From the NCBI GenBank assembly GCA_045595795.1, contig JAZOBC010000024.1, positions 8,002-72,001 on the forward strand: DNA of 64,000 bases, written 5' to 3'. Shown piece after piece: positions 50,798-59,802 of the stretch. Numbering within the stretch: the first letter of the stretch is position 1; the number at the start of each line of letters is the position of its first letter. The notes under the pieces were generated by a model. That model did no database searches, was not told the origin of the DNA, and worked only from the letters and a program-made list of their open reading frames with translations. The translations under genes and the position numbers were made by a program. The DNA comes from UMGS755 sp045595795. Its GTDB lineage: Bacteria > Bacillota > Clostridia > UBA1381 > UBA9506.

Positions 50798-50837
50798 AAG
50801 ATACAGGACAAAATATTGAGAGAATGAGTGGATTTGC

Positions 50838-52091
50838 ATGGATTTTGACGTATTGGTCATCGGCGGTGGTGCTGCCGGCATGATTGCTGCCGGAACGGCT
50901 GCTTCATATGGCGCTCGTGTAGCGCTTCTTGAAAAAAATGAAAAACTGGGAAAAAAGCTGTTCATCACCGGCAAAGGGCGGTGCAACGTTACGAATGCTG
51001 CACCCATTTCCGAGTTTATGGAACAAATTCCCGGCAACGGTCGATTTTTATACAGCGCCTTTTCTTCTTTTAATAATGAAGACGTTCGCATGCTACTCCA
51101 AAACCACGGTGTTGAAACCAAGGTTGAACGTGGGGGCAGGGTGTTTCCTGTCAGCGACAAATCCTCTGACGTAATTCGTGCCTTTTCAGCGTATGCTCAG
51201 TATAGTCAGGCTGTTCACTTAAATACAAAGGTAACAGAACTATGCACTGAGAATGGCTCTGTTCGTGGCCTAAGGCTTTCAGATGGCAAAATGCTTACCG
51301 CCCCGTGCATTATCGTTGCCACCGGTGGCATCAGCTATCCGCAAACAGGTTCCGATGGTGACGGCTATCGCTTTGCGCGTTCTGTGGGACATAGCATGAT
51401 AGAGCCGAAAGCTTCTTTAGTGCCGTTGGAAACCGTAGAAGATTGGCCAAAGGATGCCATGGGGCTTTCCCTTAAAAATGTGCGACTGACCGCACTGAAC
51501 CAAGATCAGAAGGTGCTGTTCTCATCAGAGGGTGAATTGCTCTTTTCTCATTTTGGTGTCACAGGCCCCTTGGTGCTTTCTGCAAGTGCCCATATGCGTG
51601 ACTATGCAAAAAATCGCTATCAGCTTGTGATTGACCTAAAACCCGCGCTTTCGTCTGAGCAGCTTGACAATCGTATTTTGCGGGATTTTGCAACAGAAAC
51701 CAACAAAGATTTCATCAACAGCTTAGATAAATTACTGCCCAAAAAGTTGATTCCTGTCATTGTGTCACTCTCCACAATTAATCCCCGAAAAAAAGTGAAT
51801 GAAATCACCAAGGAAGAACGCTTACGTCTGGTGAACTTATTGAAAAATCTGTCCCTTTCTGTTAAGCGTCCTCGTCCCATTGCTGAAGCCATCATCACAG
51901 CAGGGGGCATTAACACAAAAGAAATTTCTCCTAAAACCATGGAATCGCGCCTGGTGAAGGGACTCTATTTCGCCGGCGAGGTGATTGACATAGACGCCTA
52001 CACCGGCGGTTATAATTTGCAAATTGCTTTTTCTACCGGCTATCTGGCAGGAAAAAGCGCCGCCGAGGCTGTTCTCGGCTACACTTTGTAA
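50838..52091 (+). CDS. YhiN/HI0933-family flavoprotein (BaiN-like NAD(P)/FAD oxidoreductase)
   Basis: This is a 417-residue flavoprotein. FAD binds at the N-terminal VLVIGGGAAGMIAA motif and the C-terminal GLYFAGEVIDIDAYTGGYN motif; the family-specific GKGRCNVTNA is at about residues 45-54. Relatives include BaiN, which was tied to bile-acid 7-dehydroxylation, but most members have no proven substrate, so that role should not be assumed. It is the first gene of a unit with hflX (16 bases) and a YigZ gene. Confidence 0.9.
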   Translation: MDFDVLVIGGGAAGMIAAGTAASYGARVALLEKNEKLGKKLFITGKGRCNVTNAAPISEFMEQIPGNGRFLYSAFSSFNNEDVRMLLQNHGVETKVERGGRVFPVSDKSSDVIRAFSAYAQYSQAVHLNTKVTELCTENGSVRGLRLSDGKMLTAPCIIVATGGISYPQTGSDGDGYRFARSVGHSMIEPKASLVPLETVEDWPKDAMGLSLKNVRLTALNQDQKVLFSSEGELLFSHFGVTGPLVLSASAHMRDYAKNRYQLVIDLKPALSSEQLDNRILRDFATETNKDFINSLDKLLPKKLIPVIVSLSTINPRKKVNEITKEERLRLVNLLKNLSLSVKRPRPIAEAIITAGGINTKEISPKTMESRLVKGLYFAGEVIDIDAYTGGYNLQIAFSTGYLAGKSAAEAVLGYTL

Positions 52092-52107
52092 GAAAGGATA
52101 TGCATCT

Positions 52108-53385
52108 ATGACGTTCGTTGAAACAAAGCAGGAACAGGAACGCGCTGTGTTAGCCGGTGTGCATACCGGCAGCGGCGACCCTTTAAAAGATACCACCGAT
52201 GAATCAATGGCAGAGCTTGCAAGATTGGCAGAAACCGCCGGCGCCATCACGGTTGGCACATTGGTGCAGAATCGTCCCAGTCCTGAAAATGCCACCTATT
52301 TAGGCGAAGGCAAGGTGGAAGAGCTCTCTGCCGCCTGTCAATCTCTTGATGCAAGCCTGGTTATTTTTGATAGCGAACTTTCCCCCATTCAGTTAAAAAA
52401 TTTAGAAAAAGAGCTGAAGCTTCGCGTCATTGACCGCAGTATGTTGATTTTAGATATATTCGCCCGCCACGCCCTATCGCGAGAAGGTAAAATTCAGGTA
52501 GAGCTGGCGCAGCTTCGCTACATGTTGCCGCGCCTGACCGGCATCGGCACCCAGCTTTCCCGATTAGGCGCCGGTATCGGTACCCGTGGCCCCGGTGAAA
52601 CAAGATTGGAGACCGACCGCCGACATATTCGCCGCCGCATTCATCACTTGCAAGAGGCACTCTCTGAGGTGCGAAAGCATCGGGAGCTGCTGCGCGCCGG
52701 CCGGAAGAATGACAAGGCAATTACCGTGGCACTGGCAGGCTACACCAATGCGGGAAAATCTACTTTATTAAATATATTAACCGGCGCAGAGGTATATGCC
52801 GAAGACAAACTCTTTGCTACCTTAGACCCAACAGTTCGGGGCTTTTCCTTAGAAGACGGCAGACAGATTTTGCTCATTGATACGGTTGGCTTTATTCGCA
52901 AGCTGCCGCATCATTTAATTGAAGCTTTTAAATCCACCTTAGAAGAAATATCTCTTGCCGATGTCATCATTCATGTGGCAGACGGCTCCAGTCCGGAATA
53001 TCTGCAACACATTCAGGTTGTCAGCAGCATTCTAACAGAATTAGGCGCCGGCGATAAGCCAGTGGTTTTGGCATTTAACAAAGCAGACGCTTTGACGCCC
53101 GACACAGAGCTGCCTACACAGCTTCCCGGCATCGAACGAATTGTATCCATCAGTGCCAAAACCGGTGAAGGATTGTCCTCACTCGTTGATGCCGTTGCTG
53201 ATGTTGCACCCGGTAAAAAACAAGCGGTTTATTTAAAAATCCCCTTCGCGCAAGGGGCGTTGCTTTCAGAATTGCATGACAACCATCCCATTTTAAGTGA
53301 AGAATATGAAGCAGACGGCACAAAGGTGCAGGTACTGCTGGATGCCAAGGATTATAACCGATTAAAAGCCTTTATGACAGAATAA
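52108..53385 (+). CDS. hflX: Ribosome-associated GTPase HflX
   Basis: This is a 425-residue GTPase that rescues or splits stalled ribosomes under stress. The HflX N-terminal domain (NATYLGEGKVEEL, then GPGETRLETDRR) is followed by the G domain with G1 GYTNAGKST, G3 DTVGFIRKLP and G4 FNKAD. ATG 52108 has AAAGGATATG upstream and lies 16 bases after the previous stop; a longer in-frame start at 52024 lies inside that gene and is rejected. The next gene starts 11 bases later. Confidence 0.95.
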   Translation: MTFVETKQEQERAVLAGVHTGSGDPLKDTTDESMAELARLAETAGAITVGTLVQNRPSPENATYLGEGKVEELSAACQSLDASLVIFDSELSPIQLKNLEKELKLRVIDRSMLILDIFARHALSREGKIQVELAQLRYMLPRLTGIGTQLSRLGAGIGTRGPGETRLETDRRHIRRRIHHLQEALSEVRKHRELLRAGRKNDKAITVALAGYTNAGKSTLLNILTGAEVYAEDKLFATLDPTVRGFSLEDGRQILLIDTVGFIRKLPHHLIEAFKSTLEEISLADVIIHVADGSSPEYLQHIQVVSSILTELGAGDKPVVLAFNKADALTPDTELPTQLPGIERIVSISAKTGEGLSSLVDAVADVAPGKKQAVYLKIPFAQGALLSELHDNHPILSEEYEADGTKVQVLLDAKDYNRLKAFMTE

Positions 53386-53396
53386 GGAGCACACCC

Positions 53397-54026
53397 ATGA
53401 ATCAGGACTACAGAACCATCAAGCAAGCCGGTCGGGCAGAACACATCGAAAAAAAATCCCGGTTTATTGCTACGGCACGTCCCGTGCAAACCGAGGAGCA
53501 GGCGCCTAGCTTTATTGCAGAAATGCGCAAGGAATTTTCCGACGCAACCCACAATACCTATGCTTATATCATCCGCGAAAATAATATTGCCCGTTTTTCG
53601 GACGACGGTGAACCCGGCGGCACAGCAGGCATGCCCATGATGGAGGTTTTAAAGCAGGAAAAACTCACGGATGTGGCCGTGGTTGTGACCCGATATTTCG
53701 GTGGTATTTTGCTGGGTGCGGGTGGTTTGGTTCGGGCTTATTCCAAGGGTGCAAAAATCGGCGTTGACGCCGGAAAAATTTCGGTCATGACCTATTGCGG
53801 CGAAATACAGATTACGGTTAGCTATGACCTCTACGGCAAGCTACAATATCTGTTGGAGCAAAGCGGCCGAAAGATTGAACATGCTGATTTTGGTGCTGAC
53901 GTCACCGTAACATTATTTGTTCCCGAAGCAGACATTCAGCCTTTAGAGAAACAAGTGGTTGAAGCAACAAACGGAAAAGCCGCGTTTTCTGTTATAAGTA
54001 TGGGACATCGACTGATGGATGTATAA
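53397..54026 (+). CDS. YigZ/IMPACT family protein
   Basis: This is a 209-residue protein of the UPF0029/IMPACT family: the N-terminal domain holds the conserved KKSRFIA and DDGEPGGTAGMPM motifs, TRYFGGILLGAGGLVRAY follows, and a ferredoxin-like C-terminal domain ends the protein. Members bind nucleic acids or ribosomes, and the eukaryotic form affects translational control. It is coupled to hflX by an 11-base gap with AAGGAG. The exact role is unknown. Confidence 0.92.
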   Translation: MNQDYRTIKQAGRAEHIEKKSRFIATARPVQTEEQAPSFIAEMRKEFSDATHNTYAYIIRENNIARFSDDGEPGGTAGMPMMEVLKQEKLTDVAVVVTRYFGGILLGAGGLVRAYSKGAKIGVDAGKISVMTYCGEIQITVSYDLYGKLQYLLEQSGRKIEHADFGADVTVTLFVPEADIQPLEKQVVEATNGKAAFSVISMGHRLMDV

Positions 54027-54050
54027 AAAAACGATCTTGGTTTTATATAC

Positions 54051-54085
54051 AAAAGAGCTGTTGCACAATGTGCAACAGCTCTTTT
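54051..54085. terminator. Bidirectional terminator between the YigZ and foldase genes
   Basis: AAAAGAGCTGTTGCACA and its exact complement TGTGCAACAGCTCTTTT form a long stem with A and T ends; the genes are convergent. Confidence 0.93.
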
Positions 54086-54097
54086 ATTATCGCTTTG

Positions 54098-55138
54098 TTA
54101 TTTTACTTTTACACCATTAACAACGTTCTGTTCAATTTTAATAGTCATATCTGACTTAAATGAATCCAGAAGCGCGTTGTATTTATCCTGCGAAAGCTGA
54201 CTCTTAATGGCTGAAACGGCATTGTCATAATCTGTACCTGAGGTGGGCAATGCATACTTCTTAATAATATGCCAGCCATATGAGGTTTCAACCAACTCAG
54301 AAACATCACCTACTGCCATAGCAAAAGAAGCTTCTTCAAATTCTGCTACCATAGCACCCTTGGTAAAGGTATAGCCTTCGGGGGTTTCTGTCATACCCGG
54401 GTCTTCGCCATACTCAGCAACTAATGTATCGAAATTAGAACCGGCCTTTGCTTTTGCAAGCACTTCCTCAGCCAGTGCTTTCTTTTCTGCTAAAAATGCT
54501 TCATTAGAAGCATCAGTTGCTTCGCCTTCTGCAGTTGCCTGCTCCTCAGGAGTGTTACCGATTAAAACGTGCTTAACATGAACATATTCTTGTTCATAAG
54601 CAGTCTGCACTTCTTCATCTGTGGGCATTACACTGTCAGCGTCATTTGCTGCAACATCTTCATAAAAAGCCATTGCCAGTGCTGCTTTATCCTGCAGGTC
54701 AAGCAGCTGACTCTTACTAAGACCGGTAACAGACAGCAATGCATCCAAATTAGCCTTTGTTTCTCTATCGTTGCTATTAACAAACTCACGATTTTGCTTA
54801 AGCAGCTCTTCAGAAGCACTAAGACCCTTTTCCTCAGCCTTGATGCACGCAATTTCAATTCTAAGCATTTCTTCAAGGGCACGATTCTTTGCCGCTTCGC
54901 TGGCTTTTACGCCGTCAATTTCAGCATCCCAAAAGCCTGCTGAATCAGTTGTGCCGGATTCCTGCAGCATCAGAGCCTTCACGCTCTCTAAATAATACAT
55001 AAACTCTGCTTTCATTAAAACGCGGTCATTGACTGTGGCAATTTCTCTTGAAATCTGCAGTTTACCGCAACCGGCAAAGCTCAATGCCAGGCAGCATACG
55101 CATGCCAAGACAACAAGTTTTTTCATTGTTTTCACCAT
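54098..55138 (-). CDS. PrsA/SurA-like peptidyl-prolyl isomerase lipoprotein
   Basis: This is a 346-residue exported foldase. The lipoprotein signal ends in the lipobox LSFAGC near residue 25. A helical SurA-like N-domain covers about 35-175, and a parvulin domain (VKHVLIG, then FDTLVAEYGEDPG and SYGWHIIKKY) about 190-310. Such proteins help secreted proteins fold outside the membrane. ATG 55138 has GGAG five bases upstream; ATG 55126 is an alternative four residues in. It has its own promoter inside the 3' end of mfd. Confidence 0.86.
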   Translation of the reverse strand: MVKTMKKLVVLACVCCLALSFAGCGKLQISREIATVNDRVLMKAEFMYYLESVKALMLQESGTTDSAGFWDAEIDGVKASEAAKNRALEEMLRIEIACIKAEEKGLSASEELLKQNREFVNSNDRETKANLDALLSVTGLSKSQLLDLQDKAALAMAFYEDVAANDADSVMPTDEEVQTAYEQEYVHVKHVLIGNTPEEQATAEGEATDASNEAFLAEKKALAEEVLAKAKAGSNFDTLVAEYGEDPGMTETPEGYTFTKGAMVAEFEEASFAMAVGDVSELVETSYGWHIIKKYALPTSGTDYDNAVSAIKSQLSQDKYNALLDSFKSDMTIKIEQNVVNGVKVK

Positions 55139-55211
55139 CAACACTCCTTCTCCGTCCGTTTTTTGCAGCCGGAATATATTTTTTCAATATGATTTCATAT
55201 ATTTCTTTTTA

Positions 55212-55240
55212 ATTATACACTATTTCGCTTCTTGTTGCAA
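55212..55240 (-). promoter_or_regulatory. Sigma-A promoter of the foldase gene
   Basis: TTGCAA (55240-55235), 17 bases, TATAAT (55217-55212) on the minus strand, overlapping the end of mfd. Confidence 0.68.
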
Positions 55241-58200
55241 GTCTTTCAAGGCTTGTAACAAACTTTTAATACAAGACACCACTGCTTTTTTATCCGACTC
55301 TGTCATACGGTAGGCAAAATACGGCTTTTGTCCGGCCGAAAGGAGAATTTTCCCCTGATATTTCCCAATGAGTGCCGCAATCACAGCAGGGTCAAAGCTC
55401 TCTTTAAAATAGCACAGCACGCTGCCATCCCGCAGGGTAACCTGAGAAATGCCTGTTTCCTTTGCAAGTGCCTTGGCCTGTGCCGCAAGCAACAAATTCT
55501 CCACACAGGCAGGATATTCCCCAAAGCGGTCAATGAGTTCATCGGTCACCTCTCTGCTATCAGCTTCTGACTGCACTGCCCCGATTTTTTTATAAAACTC
55601 AAGCCGCAACCGATGACTGCGAATATAGGTTGCCGGAATGTAAGCATCGGCTTCAAAGTCCAGCTGCGGCTCCCAATCCTCTTGCACGGTGGGAAGCCCC
55701 TGCAGCTCGTTGACGCACTCTTCCAGCAAGCGGCAATACATATCATAGCCCACAGTTTCCATGTGTCCATGCTGCTCAGCACCCAAAAGATTACCGGCAC
55801 CGCGTATTTCTAAGTCTCGCATGGCAATTTTAAAGCCTGAGCCAAACTCTGTAAATTCACGAATGGCAGAAAGTCGCTTCACCGCTTCTTCACGCAGGGC
55901 TTTATCACGCCGATAGGTCAAATAGCAATAAGCACGGCGATTGCTGCGCCCTACCCGTCCTCTGAGCTGATAGAGCTGAGAAAGCCCCAAACGGTCGGCA
56001 TCTTCAATAATCATGGTATTCACGTTTTGAATATCCAGCCCCGTTTCAATGATGGTGGTGCAGACCAAAATGTCAATTTCACCCTCTTGCATTAGCATCA
56101 TCACGTCTTCCAATTCTTCAGGGTCCATCTGACCATGGGCATAGCGAATCCGCGCATCGGGCAACTCCTTGGAGAGCCTTCGGGCACAGGCAGAAATGCT
56201 TTGGGTCTGATTATGAAGATAATAGACCTGCCCCCCGCGGGATAGCTCTTTTTTAATGGCATCCAGCACAATCACAGGATTATATTCCACCACATACGTT
56301 GAAACCGGATACCGATCCTGTGGTGGCTCAGATAACAAGCTCATGTCTTTAATATGCACCATAGACATGTGCAATGTGCGGGGAATGGGCGTGGCTGACA
56401 GGGTCAGCACGTCTACATTATTTTTCATTTCTTTAATCCGTTCCTTATGACGCACACCGAAACGCTGCTCCTCGTCAATGACCAGCAGTCCCAAATCCCG
56501 AAACTCTACATCCTGTCCGAGCAACCTGTGGGTGCCAATAATAATATCTGTCTCGCCGGTTTTCAGCCGCTTTAAAATGGCGGTCTGCTCCTTGGCAGAA
56601 ATCAGTCGCGAAATCAATTCCACACGAACGGGAAAGTCCTTCATTCTGCGCTTAAAGGTATTAAAATGCTGCAAAGCAAGGACTGTGGTGGGAGCAAGAT
56701 ATGCCACCTGCTTGGAATCCTGCACCGCCTTAAAGGCAGCCCGAATGGCCACCTCGGTTTTGCCGTAGCCCACATCGCCGCAAATCAGTCGGTCCATGGG
56801 CTGCTCGCTTTCCATGTCTGCCTTAACCTCGGCGATGGCAGAAAGCTGATCTTCCGTTTCTTCATAGGGAAAATGGTCTTCAAACTCTTTTTGCCAGGTT
56901 GTATCCTCTGAAAAGGCATAGCCCCGGGAGGCCTGCCTAGCAGCATAGAGCTGAATCAGGCCTTGTGCCAGCTCCATGGTGGACTGCTTGACCTTGGCCT
57001 TTTGCCGTGAAAAATCGGCACCGCCCATTTTTGAAAGCCGCACCCGTGCCTCTTTGCCGATATATTTTTGCAACAAATCCAGCTGGTCGCAGGGAACATA
57101 GAGATAATCCGTTCCTGCATACTGAATTTTTAAATAGTCCTTATAGTGCCCGTCTACTTCCAGCGTATCTAAGCCCACATATTGACCAATGCCGTGGGTG
57201 TTATGCACCACATAATCTCCAATATCCAAATCATCAAAGCTTTTGAGCTGATTGCCCTTTGCCACCTTCTTTCGGCGACTGCGGCGGGACTCTCTTCCAA
57301 AAACCTCTCCCTCAGAAAGCACGACTAAACCGCACTTAGGATAGGAAAAGCCCCTTTTGAGGGTGCCCTCTAAAATCAAAACCTGACCGGCAGATGCATC
57401 ATCAGGATTTTTCGATAAAAAGACAGGAAAATCCTGCTCGGAAAGTTCTCTGTGCAAAGCCTCACTTTGCAATGCCGTTGCCGCAACTAGCACCACGGCA
57501 CTTTTCTCATCAAGCCAGTTCTTCACATCGGCATATAAAAGCTCACGTCTGCCGGAATAGGTATTCATGCCATAGCTCGTCAGATTGAGGCTTGCCTTGG
57601 GATGATAATCCCTGACAGATTGTGGCAGGGTGAAAAGCCCCACAAAGGGATGCTTCAAAAGAGCCGAAACAACGGTTTCGTAATCGTGAATATACTCTGG
57701 CTCTGCCTCCTGAATAACACCCTTTTCCAAAAGTGCTGAAACCGTTTCTCCAATATCCCACAAATAGCCCTCTGCGCGTTCACGAATGCGCTCTGGCTCA
57801 TTGAAAAAGACCAAAGCATTTTCCGCTATATAATCTGCCACACAGGCTTTTTCTTTGCTAATTCCCAACTGCTCGCGGGCTGCTTCAATCCGCACAGAAT
57901 CAAGCCGCTGCACCGAGGTTTGCATAATGGGGTCAAATTCACGGATGGAATCAATATCATCACCAAAAAATTCAATTCGATAGGGATTTTCAGCTGCCGG
58001 CGGATAAATATCCACAATGCCGCCCCGGGCAGAGAATTGTCCTTTCGATTCCACCATTTCCTCCCTGACATAGCCCATTTCAGAAAGCTGCGCCAAAAGC
58101 TCTGCAGAGGAATAGCTACCGCCATCATCTAAGGTAATCATGGAGCTTTTAAAGGCTGAAAAATCTGCGGCATATTGAAGCAGCGCATCAACACCTAAAA

Positions 58201-58555
58201 CCAAAACGGCAGAGCTTCCTGCTTCTGCCAGCCGTCCCAAAGCTGTTAACCGCTGGGCCTCAAGCTCGTTGCTTTTTGCATCAACTTTATAATATTCAAT
58301 TTCCTTTGAGGGATAATAAACGGCATCCTTTCCTAAAAAGAAGCCGATGTCCTCACAAAATCGCTTGGCTGTATAGTCGCTGTCGCAAACCACCATGGCA
58401 CCGCACTGTTTTTGGGCGCAAAAAGACGCGGTCAGATGTGCTTTTGACTGCTCTGTCAGCCCTGTGACCGACAAAGGAAAAAGCTGCTGCCCGAACACCT
58501 GATTCAGCTCCTGCCACTCCTGCTTAGTCGACAGAATTCTTTCAAACAATACCAT
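55220..58555 (-). CDS. mfd: Transcription-repair coupling factor Mfd
   Basis: This is a 1111-residue translocase that removes stalled RNA polymerase and recruits UvrA. In order: a UvrB-like damage module (1 to about 330), the RNA-polymerase-interacting domain with VVHNTHGIGQYVGL near residue 455, RecG-like helicase motifs (Walker A GDVGYGKTE, then VIDEEQRFGV, ATPIPRT and RGRVGRSNRRAYCY), and the C-terminal TRCF domain. The start is ATG 58555, just after the pth stop, or the GTG one codon before; neither has a strong ribosome site, so translation may depend on pth. Confidence 0.96.
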   Translation of the reverse strand: MVLFERILSTKQEWQELNQVFGQQLFPLSVTGLTEQSKAHLTASFCAQKQCGAMVVCDSDYTAKRFCEDIGFFLGKDAVYYPSKEIEYYKVDAKSNELEAQRLTALGRLAEAGSSAVLVLGVDALLQYAADFSAFKSSMITLDDGGSYSSAELLAQLSEMGYVREEMVESKGQFSARGGIVDIYPPAAENPYRIEFFGDDIDSIREFDPIMQTSVQRLDSVRIEAAREQLGISKEKACVADYIAENALVFFNEPERIRERAEGYLWDIGETVSALLEKGVIQEAEPEYIHDYETVVSALLKHPFVGLFTLPQSVRDYHPKASLNLTSYGMNTYSGRRELLYADVKNWLDEKSAVVLVAATALQSEALHRELSEQDFPVFLSKNPDDASAGQVLILEGTLKRGFSYPKCGLVVLSEGEVFGRESRRSRRKKVAKGNQLKSFDDLDIGDYVVHNTHGIGQYVGLDTLEVDGHYKDYLKIQYAGTDYLYVPCDQLDLLQKYIGKEARVRLSKMGGADFSRQKAKVKQSTMELAQGLIQLYAARQASRGYAFSEDTTWQKEFEDHFPYEETEDQLSAIAEVKADMESEQPMDRLICGDVGYGKTEVAIRAAFKAVQDSKQVAYLAPTTVLALQHFNTFKRRMKDFPVRVELISRLISAKEQTAILKRLKTGETDIIIGTHRLLGQDVEFRDLGLLVIDEEQRFGVRHKERIKEMKNNVDVLTLSATPIPRTLHMSMVHIKDMSLLSEPPQDRYPVSTYVVEYNPVIVLDAIKKELSRGGQVYYLHNQTQSISACARRLSKELPDARIRYAHGQMDPEELEDVMMLMQEGEIDILVCTTIIETGLDIQNVNTMIIEDADRLGLSQLYQLRGRVGRSNRRAYCYLTYRRDKALREEAVKRLSAIREFTEFGSGFKIAMRDLEIRGAGNLLGAEQHGHMETVGYDMYCRLLEECVNELQGLPTVQEDWEPQLDFEADAYIPATYIRSHRLRLEFYKKIGAVQSEADSREVTDELIDRFGEYPACVENLLLAAQAKALAKETGISQVTLRDGSVLCYFKESFDPAVIAALIGKYQGKILLSAGQKPYFAYRMTESDKKAVVSCIKSLLQALKDLQQEAK

Positions 58556-58562
58556 CACCTGT

Positions 58563-59129
58563 TTATTTCATTCCGTTATATTGATTCATGGCGCTTTGCA
58601 CGCCCCTTTTCATGATTGTCTCCACCATGGCAGGCACTTCGTCAACTGTTTTTGCCATGATTTTAATCTGTTCATCCGAAAACTTACCCAAAACCCAATC
58701 TGCCAAATCATATTCAGGCGGTTTTTTGCCAACGCCTAAACGAATGCGGGGAAAGGCATCACTTCCCACATGATATAAAATTGACTTGAGACCGTTATGC
58801 CCACCATCAGAGCCCTTGGGACGGATTCTGACTCTGCCCTCATCTAAATTCACATCGTCACAAATGACAATGAGATTCTCCGGTGGAATTTTGTAAAACC
58901 GCAAAATCTCTCCGGCACTTTCCCCCGAAAGATTCACATAGGTCTGCGGCTTAACCAAAAGCACCTTTTCGCCGCCTCGCTGTCCTTCGCCAATCAGTGC
59001 CTTGTGCTTGATTTTATGAATCGTAATCCCCCAGCTGGCAGCCAAAAAATCCAAGCTGATAAAACCAATGTTATGCCTTGTATTATCATATTGTTTGCCG
59101 GGGTTTCCGATGCCTAAAATAACGTACAT
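58563..59129 (-). CDS. pth: Peptidyl-tRNA hydrolase
   Basis: This is a 188-residue Pth that frees tRNA from peptidyl-tRNA lost by ribosomes. The GIGNPGKQYDNTRHNIGF start holds the catalytic His and Asn, and KPQTYVNLSGES and DDVNLDEGRVRIRPKGSDGGHNGLKS-type segments complete the family set. GGAGGC precedes the ATG, which is one base after the O-methyltransferase stop. The next gene, mfd, starts 8 bases after its stop; pth-mfd is a conserved pair in Firmicutes. Confidence 0.97.
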   Translation of the reverse strand: MYVILGIGNPGKQYDNTRHNIGFISLDFLAASWGITIHKIKHKALIGEGQRGGEKVLLVKPQTYVNLSGESAGEILRFYKIPPENLIVICDDVNLDEGRVRIRPKGSDGGHNGLKSILYHVGSDAFPRIRLGVGKKPPEYDLADWVLGKFSDEQIKIMAKTVDEVPAMVETIMKRGVQSAMNQYNGMK

Positions 59130-59130
59130 A

Positions 59131-59793
59131 TTATGCCTCCGATTTTCTTCGTAAAAGTGTCACTGCCACGCCGTCGCCCACCGGCAACACCGTGGTGAAA
59201 AACCGACTGTCCGAACATAAAAAATCCAAATAGTCGCGCATGGCGCGAACGCCGGTTCTGTGCTTGTGAGCCGGTTCTCCCGGAGCGGCTGTTCTGCCGC
59301 CATATAAAACATTATCCGTCACAATGAGTCCACCTTCTGCGGTTTTGGGCAGCACAAGCTCAAAATAGCGCATGCTGGCACCTTTTGCCGCATCAATAAA
59401 AACCATGTCAAAGGTGCCATCTAAGGTTTCAATCACCTCTTCGGCATCGCCGCAAATGGGCTTGACCTTCTCTAAGGCACCATATTGCCGCAGGTTGCTT
59501 CTCGCTTCTAAAAAACGCTCCTCATCTTTTTCAATGGTCACAATCTGCGCGCTTTTCCCAGAGCCGTTATAGAGCATCAGTGCCGAATATCCTACAGCTG
59601 TGCCCACCTCTAAGATCCGCTTGGGTTTTTTCAGGGCAGCCAACAGATATAAAAGACGCGCCGTCTGCCGTACTGCCACCGGTACATTGTTCTTTCTGGC
59701 TTCTGCCTCCAGTTCTTGTAAAAAAGCATCCTCCGGAGGCTGCAATTCATTTAAAAATTCCTCAATATAAGGATATGTAATTTGATTATCCAT
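59131..59793 (-). CDS. Class I SAM-dependent O-methyltransferase (YrrM/TrmR-like)
   Basis: This is a 220-residue methyltransferase. The SAM site is ILEVGTAVGYSALML near residue 60, with a VFIDAAKGASMRYFE segment near 130 and the TDNVLYGG segment near 160, a set typical of the catechol-O-methyltransferase-like family. In Bacillus the homologue YrrM (TrmR) methylates 5-hydroxyuridine 34 of tRNA, and the company of miaA and pth fits a tRNA task. It lies nine bases after recD2. Confidence 0.88.
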   Translation of the reverse strand: MDNQITYPYIEEFLNELQPPEDAFLQELEAEARKNNVPVAVRQTARLLYLLAALKKPKRILEVGTAVGYSALMLYNGSGKSAQIVTIEKDEERFLEARSNLRQYGALEKVKPICGDAEEVIETLDGTFDMVFIDAAKGASMRYFELVLPKTAEGGLIVTDNVLYGGRTAAPGEPAHKHRTGVRAMRDYLDFLCSDSRFFTTVLPVGDGVAVTLLRRKSEA

Positions 59794-59802
59794 ATGCTTT
59801 CC

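Noticed and set aside
50838..52091. Bile-acid pathway gene baiN
   Set aside because: Only family similarity; no other bai gene is present and the YhiN family is broad.
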